Shown here in pieces: positions 7,989 to 16,413 of a stretch of DNA of 64,000 nt; positions within the stretch are counted from its first letter, which is position 1; every line of letters starts with the position of its first letter. Position numbers and translations under genes: made by a program. Source of the stretch: an uncultured Lachnospiraceae bacterium. GTDB taxonomy: Bacteria > Bacillota > Clostridia > Lachnospirales > Lachnospiraceae. The notes under the pieces are model-generated. The model was not told the origin of the DNA and ran no database searches. It worked only from the letters and a program-made list of their open reading frames with translations. The stretch is from assembly GCA_902789665.1 (NCBI GenBank), contig CADAOY010000002.1:331820-395819 (forward strand), in the 5' to 3' direction.

Positions 7989-9596
7989 ATGAGACGTACT
8001 AAATTATTAACAGGTTGTGCTTTAATAGCAGTAGCAACGTTAATCGTTAGTTTAAATTTGAATTCAATGGAAGTTAAGGCTGGTTCCTTAGGTAAGATGA
8101 TGCCGGCAGCAGGTGCAGCAGTTGTACTTGGCGAAGGCGGTTCTTATGACGTAGTTGAGGCAGAGATTGCTGAAGAAGCTAAAGAATATAAGCTTAGCGT
8201 GGGAGCAGAGGTAACTACCAATCTTGAGAATATCATTGTTGATTCAACAGTTATCAGTTCAACTAATTTACCTGCTACCATAGTTGGTGATGCAACAAGC
8301 CAGGTAGCAACTGCAGTATCCACTCCTGTAGAGAATACAGAGAGTGTAAGTGCTGTTCCTGAAGGAAGCGCAGTTTTGGCTGAGGCACCTGTTCAGGCTA
8401 CAGAAACAGTTCCGGCTGCACAGGAAACAGTTCCGGTGGGGATTTATACAGCTCCATTGGTTGGAACTGAAAGCTCTACAGCAGATGTAGCAAGCGTTGT
8501 TGAATCAGGAATTACAGCAGACAGCGTATCAGTATTAAATGATGCAGCCAGCCAGGTTGAAGAGCCAACATCATTAGTTCTTTCAGTAGGCAGCGCAGCA
8601 GATACAGATGTGGTTGTTGAGCAAAAAGAAGTTGCGCAGACAACAGCTGAGGAAGAAGAAGACATCACCAATTATTTCACAAACCTTGTTATCGCTCAGG
8701 TTAACAACTATGTTAATGTAAGAGCAGAGAACAATACAGAGAGTGAAGTTGTTGGTAAGTTATATGATAAGTCAGTAGGCGACCTTCTTGAAGAGAAGGA
8801 CGGCTGGTATAAGATTACATCCGGTAATGTTACAGGTTATGTCAGCGCAGATTACTGTGTTACCGGTGAAGAAGCTGCAGCAATGGTTGATGAAGTAGGA
8901 ACCAGAATTGCTACAGTTAATACAACAACACTTAAGGTTCGTCAGGATCCTTCAACGGATTCTCCGGTACTTGGTCTTGTACCAATCGCAGAAGAACTTG
9001 TTGTTACCGAAGAATTAGATGGATGGGTTAAGGTTTCCATTGAAGAAGGTGACGGATATGTTTCTGATGAATATGTTGATTTAAGAACAGATTTCGTACA
9101 TGCTGAATCAAAAGAAGAAGAGGAAGCAAGACTTGCAGCTGAAGAGGCAGCAAGACAGGCAGCTCGTAAGGCAGCAGCCGCTGCAGCCGCAGCCAAGAAG
9201 CCAAGTTCTTCAGGTTCAGGTTCAACTACATATGCAGTATCAGGCGGAAGCGAAATGGGTCAGGAAGTTGCCAACTACGCACTTCAGTTCGTTGGTAACC
9301 CGTATGTATATGGCGGATCAAGCTTAACAAATGGTACAGACTGTTCAGGTTTCGTAATGAGTGTATATGCTAACTTCGGTGTAAGCTTACCTCACTCATC
9401 AACATCTGACAGATCACAGGGTGCAGCAGTCGATGGACTTGCTAATGCACAGCCTGGTGACATCGTATGTTACTCAGGTCACGTAGCACTCTACATTGGT
9501 AACAACCAGATAGTACATGCTTCTACAAGCAAGACAGGTATCATCGTATCACAGGCTGATTACAAGTCAGTACTTGCAGTAAGAAGAATCTTCTAA
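7989..9596 (+). CDS. Secreted SH3-NlpC/P60 (C40) peptidoglycan hydrolase
   Basis: A secreted cell-wall peptidase. The N-terminus MRRTKLLTGC plus a hydrophobic stretch is a signal peptide; an in-frame ATG at 7959 would place ten residues before it, so I prefer 7989. There follows a long Ser/Thr/Val-rich low-complexity spacer, two bacterial SH3 domains (about 230-300 and 305-365), an Ala-rich charged helix, and a C-terminal NlpC/P60 domain with Cys452 (TDCSGF), His498 (SGHVALYIG) and His510. It should cut stem peptides, usually the gamma-D-Glu to diamino acid bond. Its own promoter, structured leader and terminator make it a single-gene unit. Confidence 0.93.
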   Translation: MRRTKLLTGCALIAVATLIVSLNLNSMEVKAGSLGKMMPAAGAAVVLGEGGSYDVVEAEIAEEAKEYKLSVGAEVTTNLENIIVDSTVISSTNLPATIVGDATSQVATAVSTPVENTESVSAVPEGSAVLAEAPVQATETVPAAQETVPVGIYTAPLVGTESSTADVASVVESGITADSVSVLNDAASQVEEPTSLVLSVGSAADTDVVVEQKEVAQTTAEEEEDITNYFTNLVIAQVNNYVNVRAENNTESEVVGKLYDKSVGDLLEEKDGWYKITSGNVTGYVSADYCVTGEEAAAMVDEVGTRIATVNTTTLKVRQDPSTDSPVLGLVPIAEELVVTEELDGWVKVSIEEGDGYVSDEYVDLRTDFVHAESKEEEEARLAAEEAARQAARKAAAAAAAAKKPSSSGSGSTTYAVSGGSEMGQEVANYALQFVGNPYVYGGSSLTNGTDCSGFVMSVYANFGVSLPHSSTSDRSQGAAVDGLANAQPGDIVCYSGHVALYIGNNQIVHASTSKTGIIVSQADYKSVLAVRRIF

Positions 9597-9626
9597 TCAG
9601 ATTAAAAATCTATATTTACAAATATG

Positions 9627-9652
9627 CCCCGGGAGATAATCCCGGGGTTTTT
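9627..9652 (+). terminator. Strong GC-rich terminator
   Basis: Perfect 7-bp stem ccccggg/cccgggg with a 7-base loop and a T5 tract. Confidence 0.9.
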
Positions 9653-9726
9653 GATTTTTCACATGTCTGTTTATTCTGCATTTTTAACCGATTAAACACC
9701 ATAAATAACCACATAGACAAAAGCTA

Positions 9727-9755
9727 TTGATACTGCGTTTCCTTCTTTGTAAAAT
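9727..9755 (+). promoter_or_regulatory. Promoter for the lipoprotein/Lgt operon
   Basis: TTGATA (9727-9732), 17-base spacer, TAAAAT (9750-9755), about 40 bases before the lipoprotein start. Confidence 0.55.
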
Positions 9756-9798
9756 ACCAGGGTATTATTACAAATCGATGTAAAACGGAGGAAATGAT

Positions 9799-10446
9799 AT
9801 GAAAAAATTTATCCAGAAATCTGCAATGAGTCTGGCACTTGTAGTTTTATTTGGTTCAGCCATGCTGGTAATGACCGGTTGCGATATTTTTAACTGCAAG
9901 GGGCGAGAAGAAGATGAAAAAATACTGATGTCTTTAGGCGGACAACCTGGGGAAAGTACAATGTTAGATGGTACTGAAAGTGCAGGTCAGGAAGCAAAGG
10001 AAGAAACAGGCGCTGCTGAAACTCCTAAGGAAGAGAATTCAGCTGAGGCTTCTGAATCTCCTTCAGGTGAAAGCGTTAAGATTGAAAGTGCTACATATGT
10101 AGGTGGTGAAGGTGCAGATGCTATGTATGAAATAGTAATGGTTGTTTCGCCGGAACTTGTTAAGAAAGGTTTTAACGTTGGCGATGTCTTTGCAACATTA
10201 TCAGGTGCTCCAACTCTGAATAATTGGGATGGAATTATGACATATGACCCATCCATGGGCAAAGAGGAAGATTTGCCTGATGGCGGAAAGAGAATAACAT
10301 GGAAAACATCTTTATATTTCACAGGAAGTGCACCAAATGCCGGAGATCCGGTAACACTTGGTGTTAATGCTGCAGGTCAGGATGAGAATGGCGAATGGAG
10401 TGAAACAGAAATTACAGGAACCCTTCAGGTTAAATGGGCTGAATAA
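9799..10446 (+). CDS. Putative lipoprotein of unknown function
   Basis: A 215-residue exported lipoprotein. It has a basic start (MKKFIQK), a hydrophobic core and a lipobox V-M-T-G-C near residue 28, then an acidic Glu/Ser/Ala-rich linker (about 50-95) and a folded C-terminal part with beta-rich composition (V-K-I-E-S-A-T-Y-V, K-R-I-T-W-K-T-S-L-Y-F). I do not recognise the C-terminal domain. It lies two bases before an Lgt-family gene, the enzyme class that would lipidate it, and the set forms a three-gene operon. Confidence 0.75.
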   Translation: MKKFIQKSAMSLALVVLFGSAMLVMTGCDIFNCKGREEDEKILMSLGGQPGESTMLDGTESAGQEAKEETGAAETPKEENSAEASESPSGESVKIESATYVGGEGADAMYEIVMVVSPELVKKGFNVGDVFATLSGAPTLNNWDGIMTYDPSMGKEEDLPDGGKRITWKTSLYFTGSAPNAGDPVTLGVNAAGQDENGEWSETEITGTLQVKWAE

Positions 10447-10448
10447 AT

Positions 10449-11198
10449 ATGCTGCCACAGATAACTATTTTTAATTATCAGGTGTCGTCTTATTCGCTGT
10501 GCGCCATTGCTGGAATTGCCGCTGTTGTATTCTTTAACAGCTTCAGAATGGAGAAGTACAAAATAAGCTTTAAGGAACTGATATTGTATTATGTCTTTGG
10601 CTTTGTATTTCTACTCATTTTTGCCAAAATACTGTATGTAGTGGGTATTATCCCTGAAGATGGACTATCTTTTAAAATAATTTGGGATAACCTGATTAAC
10701 GGTGGAATAGTATTTTATGGCGGTGTAATCGGCGCGTTATTTGGGATTATATTATGCGCTAAAATACTAAAGGCTGATATAAGGGAAAAACTGGATTTCT
10801 TTGCTCCCTGCATACCATTATTTCATGTTTTTGCAAGAATGGGATGTGCATTGTCAGGATGCTGTTATGGTATTGAATCAACATTCGGTATTCATAATCA
10901 TAAGTTTCCGGGGGCTACTTTATGGCCATTTCAGCCGGTGGAAAGTATATGTAACCTGATAATATTCTTGGGGTTAATTATTTATACAAAGGTACGTTCT
11001 TCAAACAAATACTGTCTGGAAATCTACCTGGTAAGTTATGGAATATGCAGATTTGTTCTGGAATTCTTCAGAGGAGATACGGTACGTGGTGTATGGGCAG
11101 ACGGACTGTCCACATCCCAGCATATTGCCATTATTTTAGTGCTTTGTGTAATAGTTGAAATAATAATTATTCGTTTGAATAAAGGAGGAAAAACATGA
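10449..11198 (+). CDS. lgt: Prolipoprotein diacylglyceryl transferase family protein
   Basis: A 249-residue polytopic membrane enzyme of the Lgt family, which moves diacylglycerol from phosphatidylglycerol to the lipobox cysteine. Family marks are visible: GGIVFYGGVIGA, then F-H-V-F-A-R-M-G-C with S-G-C-C-Y-G, P-F-Q-P-V-E-S, and F-R-G-D-T-V-R-G with S-T-S-Q-H near the C-terminus. About seven hydrophobic segments are present. Its position between a lipoprotein gene and another exported protein suggests a second, dedicated Lgt copy rather than the housekeeping one; that is inference. It has no clear ribosome binding site and probably relies on translational coupling. Confidence 0.8.
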   Translation: MLPQITIFNYQVSSYSLCAIAGIAAVVFFNSFRMEKYKISFKELILYYVFGFVFLLIFAKILYVVGIIPEDGLSFKIIWDNLINGGIVFYGGVIGALFGIILCAKILKADIREKLDFFAPCIPLFHVFARMGCALSGCCYGIESTFGIHNHKFPGATLWPFQPVESICNLIIFLGLIIYTKVRSSNKYCLEIYLVSYGICRFVLEFFRGDTVRGVWADGLSTSQHIAIILVLCVIVEIIIIRLNKGGKT

Positions 11199-11821
11199 AT
11201 GATGAATCTTCACGAAACAGAATATTAAAAAGGGGTCTGCTTGTTTTGGGAGGTTTTGCGTTAGCCGGAGCTGCAGTTGCCGGAGGAATAACTGCATCTC
11301 ATATGATTAAACAAGGCAGACAGGAAAAAGTGGAAATTGCAGAAGTATCTACGGTTAGTGAACTTTCTGAGGAAGAAGAAAGCGAGGAGTATTCAAGTAT
11401 AACAGAGCCTATTATTGCAAATCCTGACAATCCGGAGGCTAACGTTAATGAAAATCAAACAGCTATTGTATTATCCGAATTTGATCAGATGCGTACAGCA
11501 TTGCTTGAAGAAGGTGGAATTGATCTTCCTGAAAATCCGGATGCAGTAGTAACTGAATTTTTCCATGAGACTTTTGATGAAGGCGATACTGTTGTGGGCG
11601 GACGTTTTGCAGTAGGTGATGATTATGTAGGCCGGATGCAGAGCGCAATTACAGCTGTTATGGGCGATCCTGTTCAGGAAGAGGAAAATGATGGTTTTCA
11701 GTTTACAGTATGGAGCCAGCCGACAGACAAAGAAAATGTTGTTAACGAATGCGTGCTTGATGTGACTCCTGAAGGTGAAACCAGTATTAAGTACCATAAG
11801 GATTTGGATATGAATTATTAA
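11195..11821 (+). CDS. Membrane-anchored protein, unknown function
   Basis: A 208-residue protein that overlaps the Lgt-like gene by four bases (ATGA) behind AAAGGAGG, so it is the third gene of this operon. A short basic cytoplasmic tail precedes one membrane segment (about residues 12-32), then an acidic linker and an outside domain with a repeated acidic character (D-L-P-E-N-P-D-A-V-V-T-E-F). No catalytic motif is seen. The operon partners suggest an envelope role. Unrecognised family. Confidence 0.7.
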   Translation: MNDESSRNRILKRGLLVLGGFALAGAAVAGGITASHMIKQGRQEKVEIAEVSTVSELSEEEESEEYSSITEPIIANPDNPEANVNENQTAIVLSEFDQMRTALLEEGGIDLPENPDAVVTEFFHETFDEGDTVVGGRFAVGDDYVGRMQSAITAVMGDPVQEEENDGFQFTVWSQPTDKENVVNECVLDVTPEGETSIKYHKDLDMNY

Positions 11822-11889
11822 TAAGCTTTGCTATAGGAAAAGTGTATAACCTGGCATAAAAAAATAGGATAATGACAAATTATGTATAC

Positions 11890-11910
11890 TTATCCACCAA
11901 GTTATGCACA
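11890..11910 (+). other. Two DnaA-box-like 9-mers, 12 bases apart
   Basis: TTATCCACC (11890-11898) and TTATGCACA (11902-11910) each differ from the DnaA box TTATCCACA at one position, sit on the same strand and are spaced about one helical turn apart. They lie in an intergenic stretch (11822-12100) that also holds a terminator. Two near-matches may be chance in AT-rich DNA. Confidence 0.3.
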
Positions 11911-11953
11911 TTATAACCCACTTTTGACCAATATGGTTATTATTTATGACAAC

Positions 11954-11980
11954 AAAGGGACGCTATGTGTCCCTTTTTTT
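11954..11980 (+). terminator. Rho-independent terminator
   Basis: 8-bp stem aaagggac/gtcccttt with a 7-base loop and a long T tract to 11980. It ends the lipoprotein/Lgt operon. Confidence 0.88.
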
Positions 11981-12100
11981 GTGGACATTAAATTGATAAT
12001 TTGGTAGAGTTAAAAGATAAGAAAGGCGAAGGGCTTCAGATGGTAAAATCAGCCGCGGTACGCTTAAAGCGTATTGAGCCATGGACAAGGAGATGAATAA

Positions 12101-12349
12101 ATGAAACATATTGATTTTAAGCCACAGGGCGTTTGCTCTATGAAGATTGAATTTGACGTAGATGATGATAACAAACTTCACAACGTTGCTTTTATGGGCG
12201 GATGTAATGGTAATTTAAAGGCTATTGGCAGACTTGTTGAAGGAAAAGATGCTTCTGAAATAGCAGAAATTCTTAAAGGCAATCAGTGCGGATTTAAAGG
12301 CACATCATGTGCAGACCAGTTTGCGAAAGCGATTATGGAGAATGTTTAA
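12101..12349 (+). CDS. TSCPD domain protein (TIGR03905-like)
   Basis: An 82-residue protein matching the small TSCPD family: C-S-M-K-I-E-F near the start, F-M-G-G-C-N-G-N-L-K in the middle, and a C-terminal C-G-F-K-G-T-S-C-A-D-Q-F-A-K-A-I. The conserved cysteines may bind metal; related domains end class II ribonucleotide reductases, but the free-standing form has no established function. Start ATG behind AAGGAGA. Its stop overlaps the next start (TAATG), so the two genes are coupled. Confidence 0.85.
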   Translation: MKHIDFKPQGVCSMKIEFDVDDDNKLHNVAFMGGCNGNLKAIGRLVEGKDASEIAEILKGNQCGFKGTSCADQFAKAIMENV

Positions 12350-13035
12350 TGGCAGCAGAAGCAAATACGGAAAAAGTAAATAAAACCAAAAAGAAATGGT
12401 GGATACCGGTTTTAATTATATATCTGGTTCTTGTTAATCTGGTACTGGTTATCTCACTGGGGCTTAATATATATCTGGCTGCGCCTAAGTTTAAGGCAAA
12501 GATAGAAGAGATTAAGGCTGAAAAAGAGGCCGAAGCAGTAGTTGAGGCTGCTCAGAACGGAGAGGTATACGATTATACTATAGCTGGTGAAATAATCGGC
12601 AAGAGTTCATCAGATGTAGGAGAATGGCTGGCTAAATATTACGGCTCATATACAATTACTCAGGAGACGCCGGATTACAGCGCTGAATACTGGACAATAG
12701 AATTTGATGAAAGGCAGCCATCCGTAGAAGTTGAAGGCTGCATTATGCCGGTTGATTATTTAAGCATTGATTTAAATTCCGATGGAACCGTGAGAAATGT
12801 AGGCTTTGAAACCTATGCCCAGAATGAAGATGCATTCGTGAAATACAGAAAGTCCTTCGTGAAGAAACTGGGTGATCCGGACTACTCAAGTTATACGAAT
12901 GATGAGTATATGCTATTTGATTACTGTACCTGGGAACGTTTTGATGGCACATATACTTTGTTTATCTCAAGACTGGTTAATGCCCAGGAGGCACATATGG
13001 GATTTAGCATATGTAGTGATGTTGGCGGATTTTAG
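12349..13035 (+). CDS. Single-pass membrane protein, unknown
   Basis: A 228-residue protein starting at the ATG that overlaps the TSCPD stop by one base, with GGAG eight bases upstream. A Lys-rich cytoplasmic start is followed by one strong membrane segment (about residues 19-43, W-W-I-P-V-L-I-I-Y-L-V-L-V-N-L-V-L), a charged helix K-I-E-E-I-K-A-E-K-E-A-E-A-V, and an outside domain of about 150 residues rich in Tyr and Asp. No known motif is recognised. Translational coupling hints that it works with the TSCPD protein. Confidence 0.7.
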   Translation: MAAEANTEKVNKTKKKWWIPVLIIYLVLVNLVLVISLGLNIYLAAPKFKAKIEEIKAEKEAEAVVEAAQNGEVYDYTIAGEIIGKSSSDVGEWLAKYYGSYTITQETPDYSAEYWTIEFDERQPSVEVEGCIMPVDYLSIDLNSDGTVRNVGFETYAQNEDAFVKYRKSFVKKLGDPDYSSYTNDEYMLFDYCTWERFDGTYTLFISRLVNAQEAHMGFSICSDVGGF

Positions 13036-13068
13036 GTAAAATTAATGATGGTTTACATAATGCAAAAG

Positions 13069-13098
13069 CCCCGAAATGGCGTATTTTCGGGGTTTTTT
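13069..13098 (+). terminator. Rho-independent terminator
   Basis: 8-bp stem ccccgaaa/tttcgggg, 8-base loop, T6 tract. Confidence 0.9.
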
Positions 13099-13124
13099 AC
13101 GTATTAAAATCATATGAGTTTTTA

Positions 13125-13154
13125 TTGTTAAATGGTGCCGAAATATGATATAAT
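13125..13154 (+). promoter_or_regulatory. Promoter for hpf
   Basis: TTGTTA (13125-13130), 18-base spacer, perfect TATAAT (13149-13154); leader about 30 bases. Confidence 0.65.
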
Positions 13155-13188
13155 TGATTCGTAGTAAAAACCTGAGGGGGTGATAGTT

Positions 13189-13716
13189 ATGGAATTTATT
13201 ATCGTAGGCAAGAATATTGATGTTACACCAGGTCTTAGGGGAGCAGTTGAAGACAAGCTTTCCAAGTTGGACAAGTATTTTTCCGATGATACCAAGATTC
13301 ACGTTACTTTGAGCGTAGAGAAGGAGAGACAGAAAATCGAAGTAACAATTCCTGTTAAGGGCAATATAATTCGTTCTGAGCAGGTAAGCAACGATATGTA
13401 CGTATCTATCGATCTTGTTGAAGAGATTATTGAGCGTCAGCTTAAGAAGTATAAAAACAAGATTATTGAGCGTAAGCAGAATGCTGACTCTTTCAAGCAG
13501 GATTATATTGATAAAGAGTTCGCTGATGAAGATGAAATCAAGATTATCCGTAACAAGACATTTGATGTTAAGCCAATGTATCCTGAAGATGCATGCGTTC
13601 AGATGGAATTATTAGGACATGATTTCTTCGCTTTCAACAATGCAGAGAATAATAAGATCTGTGTTGTATACAAGAGAAAAGGTAATACATATGGACTTAT
13701 AGAGCCAGAAGCTTAA
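13189..13716 (+). CDS. hpf: Long-form ribosome hibernation promoting factor
   Basis: A 175-residue HPF/RaiA protein that dimerises 70S ribosomes into inactive 100S particles. The N-terminal S30AE domain (M-E-F-I-I-V-G-K-N-I-D-V-T-P, D-K-L-S-K-L-D-K-Y-F) is followed by a linker and the C-terminal dimerisation domain found only in long HPF (R-N-K-T-F-D-V-K-P-M-Y-P-E-D-A, G-H-D-F-F-A-F-N-N, G-L-I-E-P). The ATG at 13189 has AGGGGG eight bases upstream; a GTG three codons earlier overlaps that site and is unlikely. Confidence 0.95.
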   Translation: MEFIIVGKNIDVTPGLRGAVEDKLSKLDKYFSDDTKIHVTLSVEKERQKIEVTIPVKGNIIRSEQVSNDMYVSIDLVEEIIERQLKKYKNKIIERKQNADSFKQDYIDKEFADEDEIKIIRNKTFDVKPMYPEDACVQMELLGHDFFAFNNAENNKICVVYKRKGNTYGLIEPEA

Positions 13717-13773
13717 GGGGATTAAGGACATATTATTATAATAGGCAGATGTCAAAAGGAGGAAAATCGAAAA

Positions 13774-15168
13774 ATGGGTTTAATTAAAAGCAGTCTGCAG
13801 CAGATTGGTCAAGCAGCTGATAACATGGCAAAGGGAATTATTAACAATGCTCTTCAGACAGCAGGTGGCGTTATCAATGATAACTTATACCTTGAGTACT
13901 TCATCTGTGATGCATTCCAGGATAATGTACTTGCAGTAAAGGGTGAGAAGAGAGATAAGAAGGGTCACAACAAAGGAAATGACAATATCATTTCAAACGG
14001 TTCCATGATCGTTGTAAATGCCGGTCAGTGTGCTATCGTAGTTGATAATGGTCAGATCGCAGAACTTTGTGCTGAACCTGGTGAATATATTTACAGTGCT
14101 TCAACAGAGCCATCACTTTTCTATGGCAACCTTGGAGACAACATCAAAGCATCTTTCGCTCAGTTTGGTAAGCGTTTCGCATTTGGCGGTGAGCTTCCAA
14201 AGGATCAGAGAGTATACTATATCAACATTAAAGAAGTTCGTCAGAACCTTTGGGGAACAAGTAATCCGATTCCTTTCTTTATTTCTGATCAGGTATCAGG
14301 ATTCCAGGGCGACATCAACCTGATGGCAAACGGTGAATATTCATTCAAGATTAGCGATCCTATCAGATTCTATACAAATATTGCTACAAACTTTAATGAC
14401 AGATATACAAAGGATGATCTTAAGTCAATCATGAGATCAGACTTCATGACAGCACTTCAGCCAGCACTTGGCGCTCTTTCAGATTACGGCGTAGGTATCA
14501 GATACAGTGCAATCACAACCAAGACTGATATCCTTGTTGAGAAACTTAATGAGCAGTTATCCAAGAAATGGGCTGAGCTTCGTGGTATCGTAGTAGTAGA
14601 TGTTACATTTAACTCACTTAAGGCTACAGACGAAGATGAAGCAAGAATTAAGAAATTCCAGGATCAGGCTGTTTACACAAATGTCAATATGGCAGCTGCT
14701 CGTATGGTTGATGCTCAGGCTAACGCAATGGAAGCTGCAGCAGCTAACGAGTCCGCAGGTCCTATGATGGCATTCGCAGGAATGAATATGGCTCAGATGG
14801 CAGGTGGCGGTGCTAATTCAGCAGCTAACCTCTTCGCTATGGGTCAGCAGCAGCAACAGCAGCAGGCAGCTCCACAGATGGCAGCTCCTAGTCAGGCTCC
14901 TGGCTGGACATGTGCTAAATGTGGTAAGGGTGGCAACACCGGTAAGTTCTGTGCAGAATGTGGCGCTCCACAGCCAGCAGATGGTTGGACATGTTCATGT
15001 GGCGCTGTAAATAAGGGTAAGTTCTGTGCTGAATGTGGTAAGCAGAAACCTGCAGGCGCACCACTTTACAAATGTGATAAGTGTGGATGGGAACCGGAAG
15101 ATCCAATGAATCCTCCTAAGTTCTGCCCTGAATGTGGTGATGTTTTCGATGAGAATGATGTTAAATAA
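13774..15168 (+). CDS. SPFH domain protein with C-terminal zinc ribbons (YdjI-like)
   Basis: A 464-residue protein of the YdjI/virion-core-like SPFH family. The SPFH part (about 60-300) shows G-Q-C-A-I-V-V-D-N-G-Q-I-A, V-Y-Y-I-N-I-K-E-V-R and L-W-G-T-S-N-P-I. A Gln/Ala-rich linker precedes three zinc ribbons: C-A-K-C with C-A-E-C, C-S-C with C-A-E-C, and C-D-K-C with C-P-E-C. In Bacillus, YdjI works at the membrane with zinc-ribbon protein YdjG and the ESCRT-like PspA under envelope stress; the next gene here is YdjG-like, but no pspA is adjacent. AAAGGAGG lies upstream. Confidence 0.87.
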   Translation: MGLIKSSLQQIGQAADNMAKGIINNALQTAGGVINDNLYLEYFICDAFQDNVLAVKGEKRDKKGHNKGNDNIISNGSMIVVNAGQCAIVVDNGQIAELCAEPGEYIYSASTEPSLFYGNLGDNIKASFAQFGKRFAFGGELPKDQRVYYINIKEVRQNLWGTSNPIPFFISDQVSGFQGDINLMANGEYSFKISDPIRFYTNIATNFNDRYTKDDLKSIMRSDFMTALQPALGALSDYGVGIRYSAITTKTDILVEKLNEQLSKKWAELRGIVVVDVTFNSLKATDEDEARIKKFQDQAVYTNVNMAAARMVDAQANAMEAAAANESAGPMMAFAGMNMAQMAGGGANSAANLFAMGQQQQQQQAAPQMAAPSQAPGWTCAKCGKGGNTGKFCAECGAPQPADGWTCSCGAVNKGKFCAECGKQKPAGAPLYKCDKCGWEPEDPMNPPKFCPECGDVFDENDVK

Positions 15169-15182
15169 TTAAGAACTATCTG

Positions 15183-15222
15183 AAATCACATGTCACCTTA
15201 AAAAGTGGCATGTGATTTTCTT
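15183..15222 (+). terminator. Terminator between the SPFH and zinc-ribbon genes
   Basis: 10-bp outer stem aaatcacatg/catgtgattt continued by an inner stem with one bulge; the tail is ttttcttt. It probably sets the level of the downstream gene by partial read-through, since no separate promoter is evident. Confidence 0.65.
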
Positions 15223-15243
15223 TGCGTTATGGAGGATACAAAC

Positions 15244-16335
15244 ATGGACGGAATGGATGCAACCAAATCCTCCACACTTAAAGAGACTGACAGAAAATGT
15301 CCTAAGTGTGCAGGTGTTATGGATTACGATCCGGAGACAGGTGGAACCGCCTGTCCATATTGTGGATATACAGAAGATATTAAAGTAGAAGATAATGATA
15401 AGGGTGCCCAGGAGCTTGATTTTGCCTCTGCAGAGAAGAAGGGCAACTGCGACTGGGGTGCAAAGAAGAAACAGATTATATGTAAGAGCTGCGGCGCTGA
15501 AACCATATATGATGCTTTGGAAGTTGCCAACGAGTGTCCTTACTGTGGTTCTAATCAGGTTATGGAAGCACAGGATGAAGATACGCTGGCTCCTAATGGT
15601 GTAGTTCCATTTAAGGTTACCAAAGATCAGGCTTCAGATAATTTCAAGAGATGGATAGGAAAGAAGTTCTTCTGTCCTAAACTTGCGAAGCAGTCGGCAA
15701 GACCTGATTCTTTCAAGGGAATCTATCTTCCATACTGGACATTTGATTCCAATACTCATTCATCTTATACTGCCAAATATGGTAAAGACAGAAGAGTTAA
15801 AAAAGGTGATCAGGAAACTACTGTTACAGACTGGTATAATACATCAGGATTTTACAATGACAGTTTCGATGATGTACTTGTAATCGCAACAAACAGACAT
15901 AATACAGGAATGCTCAGAGGTATTGAGCCTTTCAATACAGCAGACAATAAGACATATAAGCCTGAATATGTTGCAGGCTTCCTTGCAGAGAGATATTCAA
16001 TCGGTCTTGATGACGGATGGAAAACTGCTAAGAACCGTATTGATTCAAATCTTCGCAACAGCATTGAGAATAAGATAAGATCACAGACACAGGCTGATCA
16101 TGTTAAAGACCTTTCTGTTAAGACAAGTTATAGGGATATTACTTACAAATATCTTATGCTTCCAATCTGGTGCTCAAGCTTTAAGTATAACAGCAAGGTA
16201 TATCAGTTTGTTGTTAACGGTCAGACCGGTAAGGTTTACGGCAAGACACCTGTATCAGCAATCAAGGTTATCCTTGTTATTTTGGTAGTACTGATTGTAC
16301 TGGCTATTTTGTATTTTGTATTTATGAATTCATAA
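15244..16335 (+). CDS. Tail-anchored zinc-ribbon membrane protein (YdjG-like)
   Basis: A 363-residue protein with a TFIIB-type zinc ribbon (C-P-K-C ... C-P-Y-C, about residues 18-42), a second ribbon (C-K-S-C ... C-P-Y-C, about 78-102), a large middle domain of unknown fold (P-Y-W-T-F-D, then T-S-Y-R-D-I-T-Y-K-Y-L-M-L-P-I-W) and one C-terminal membrane segment (about 337-360). I start at 15244 because GGAGG lies eight bases upstream; ATGs at 15205 and 15229 lack one. It likely tethers the preceding SPFH protein to the membrane, as proposed for Bacillus YdjG and YdjI. Confidence 0.82.
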   Translation: MDGMDATKSSTLKETDRKCPKCAGVMDYDPETGGTACPYCGYTEDIKVEDNDKGAQELDFASAEKKGNCDWGAKKKQIICKSCGAETIYDALEVANECPYCGSNQVMEAQDEDTLAPNGVVPFKVTKDQASDNFKRWIGKKFFCPKLAKQSARPDSFKGIYLPYWTFDSNTHSSYTAKYGKDRRVKKGDQETTVTDWYNTSGFYNDSFDDVLVIATNRHNTGMLRGIEPFNTADNKTYKPEYVAGFLAERYSIGLDDGWKTAKNRIDSNLRNSIENKIRSQTQADHVKDLSVKTSYRDITYKYLMLPIWCSSFKYNSKVYQFVVNGQTGKVYGKTPVSAIKVILVILVVLIVLAILYFVFMNS

Positions 16336-16355
16336 ATAATAAAAGTAATTAATTA

Positions 16356-16393
16356 GATATCCTGCCCTTATTAGGGGAGTAAGGGCGGGTATC
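16356..16393 (+). promoter_or_regulatory. Stable hairpin just upstream of trpB2
   Basis: Arms gatatcctgccctta (16356-16370) and taagggcgggtatc (16380-16393) pair with few mismatches. No T tract follows; the ribosome binding site begins nine bases later. It could end the preceding transcript, protect the mRNA end, or regulate. Function not determined. Confidence 0.4.
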
Positions 16394-16413
16394 TTGAGTT
16401 AGGAGGACATGTA

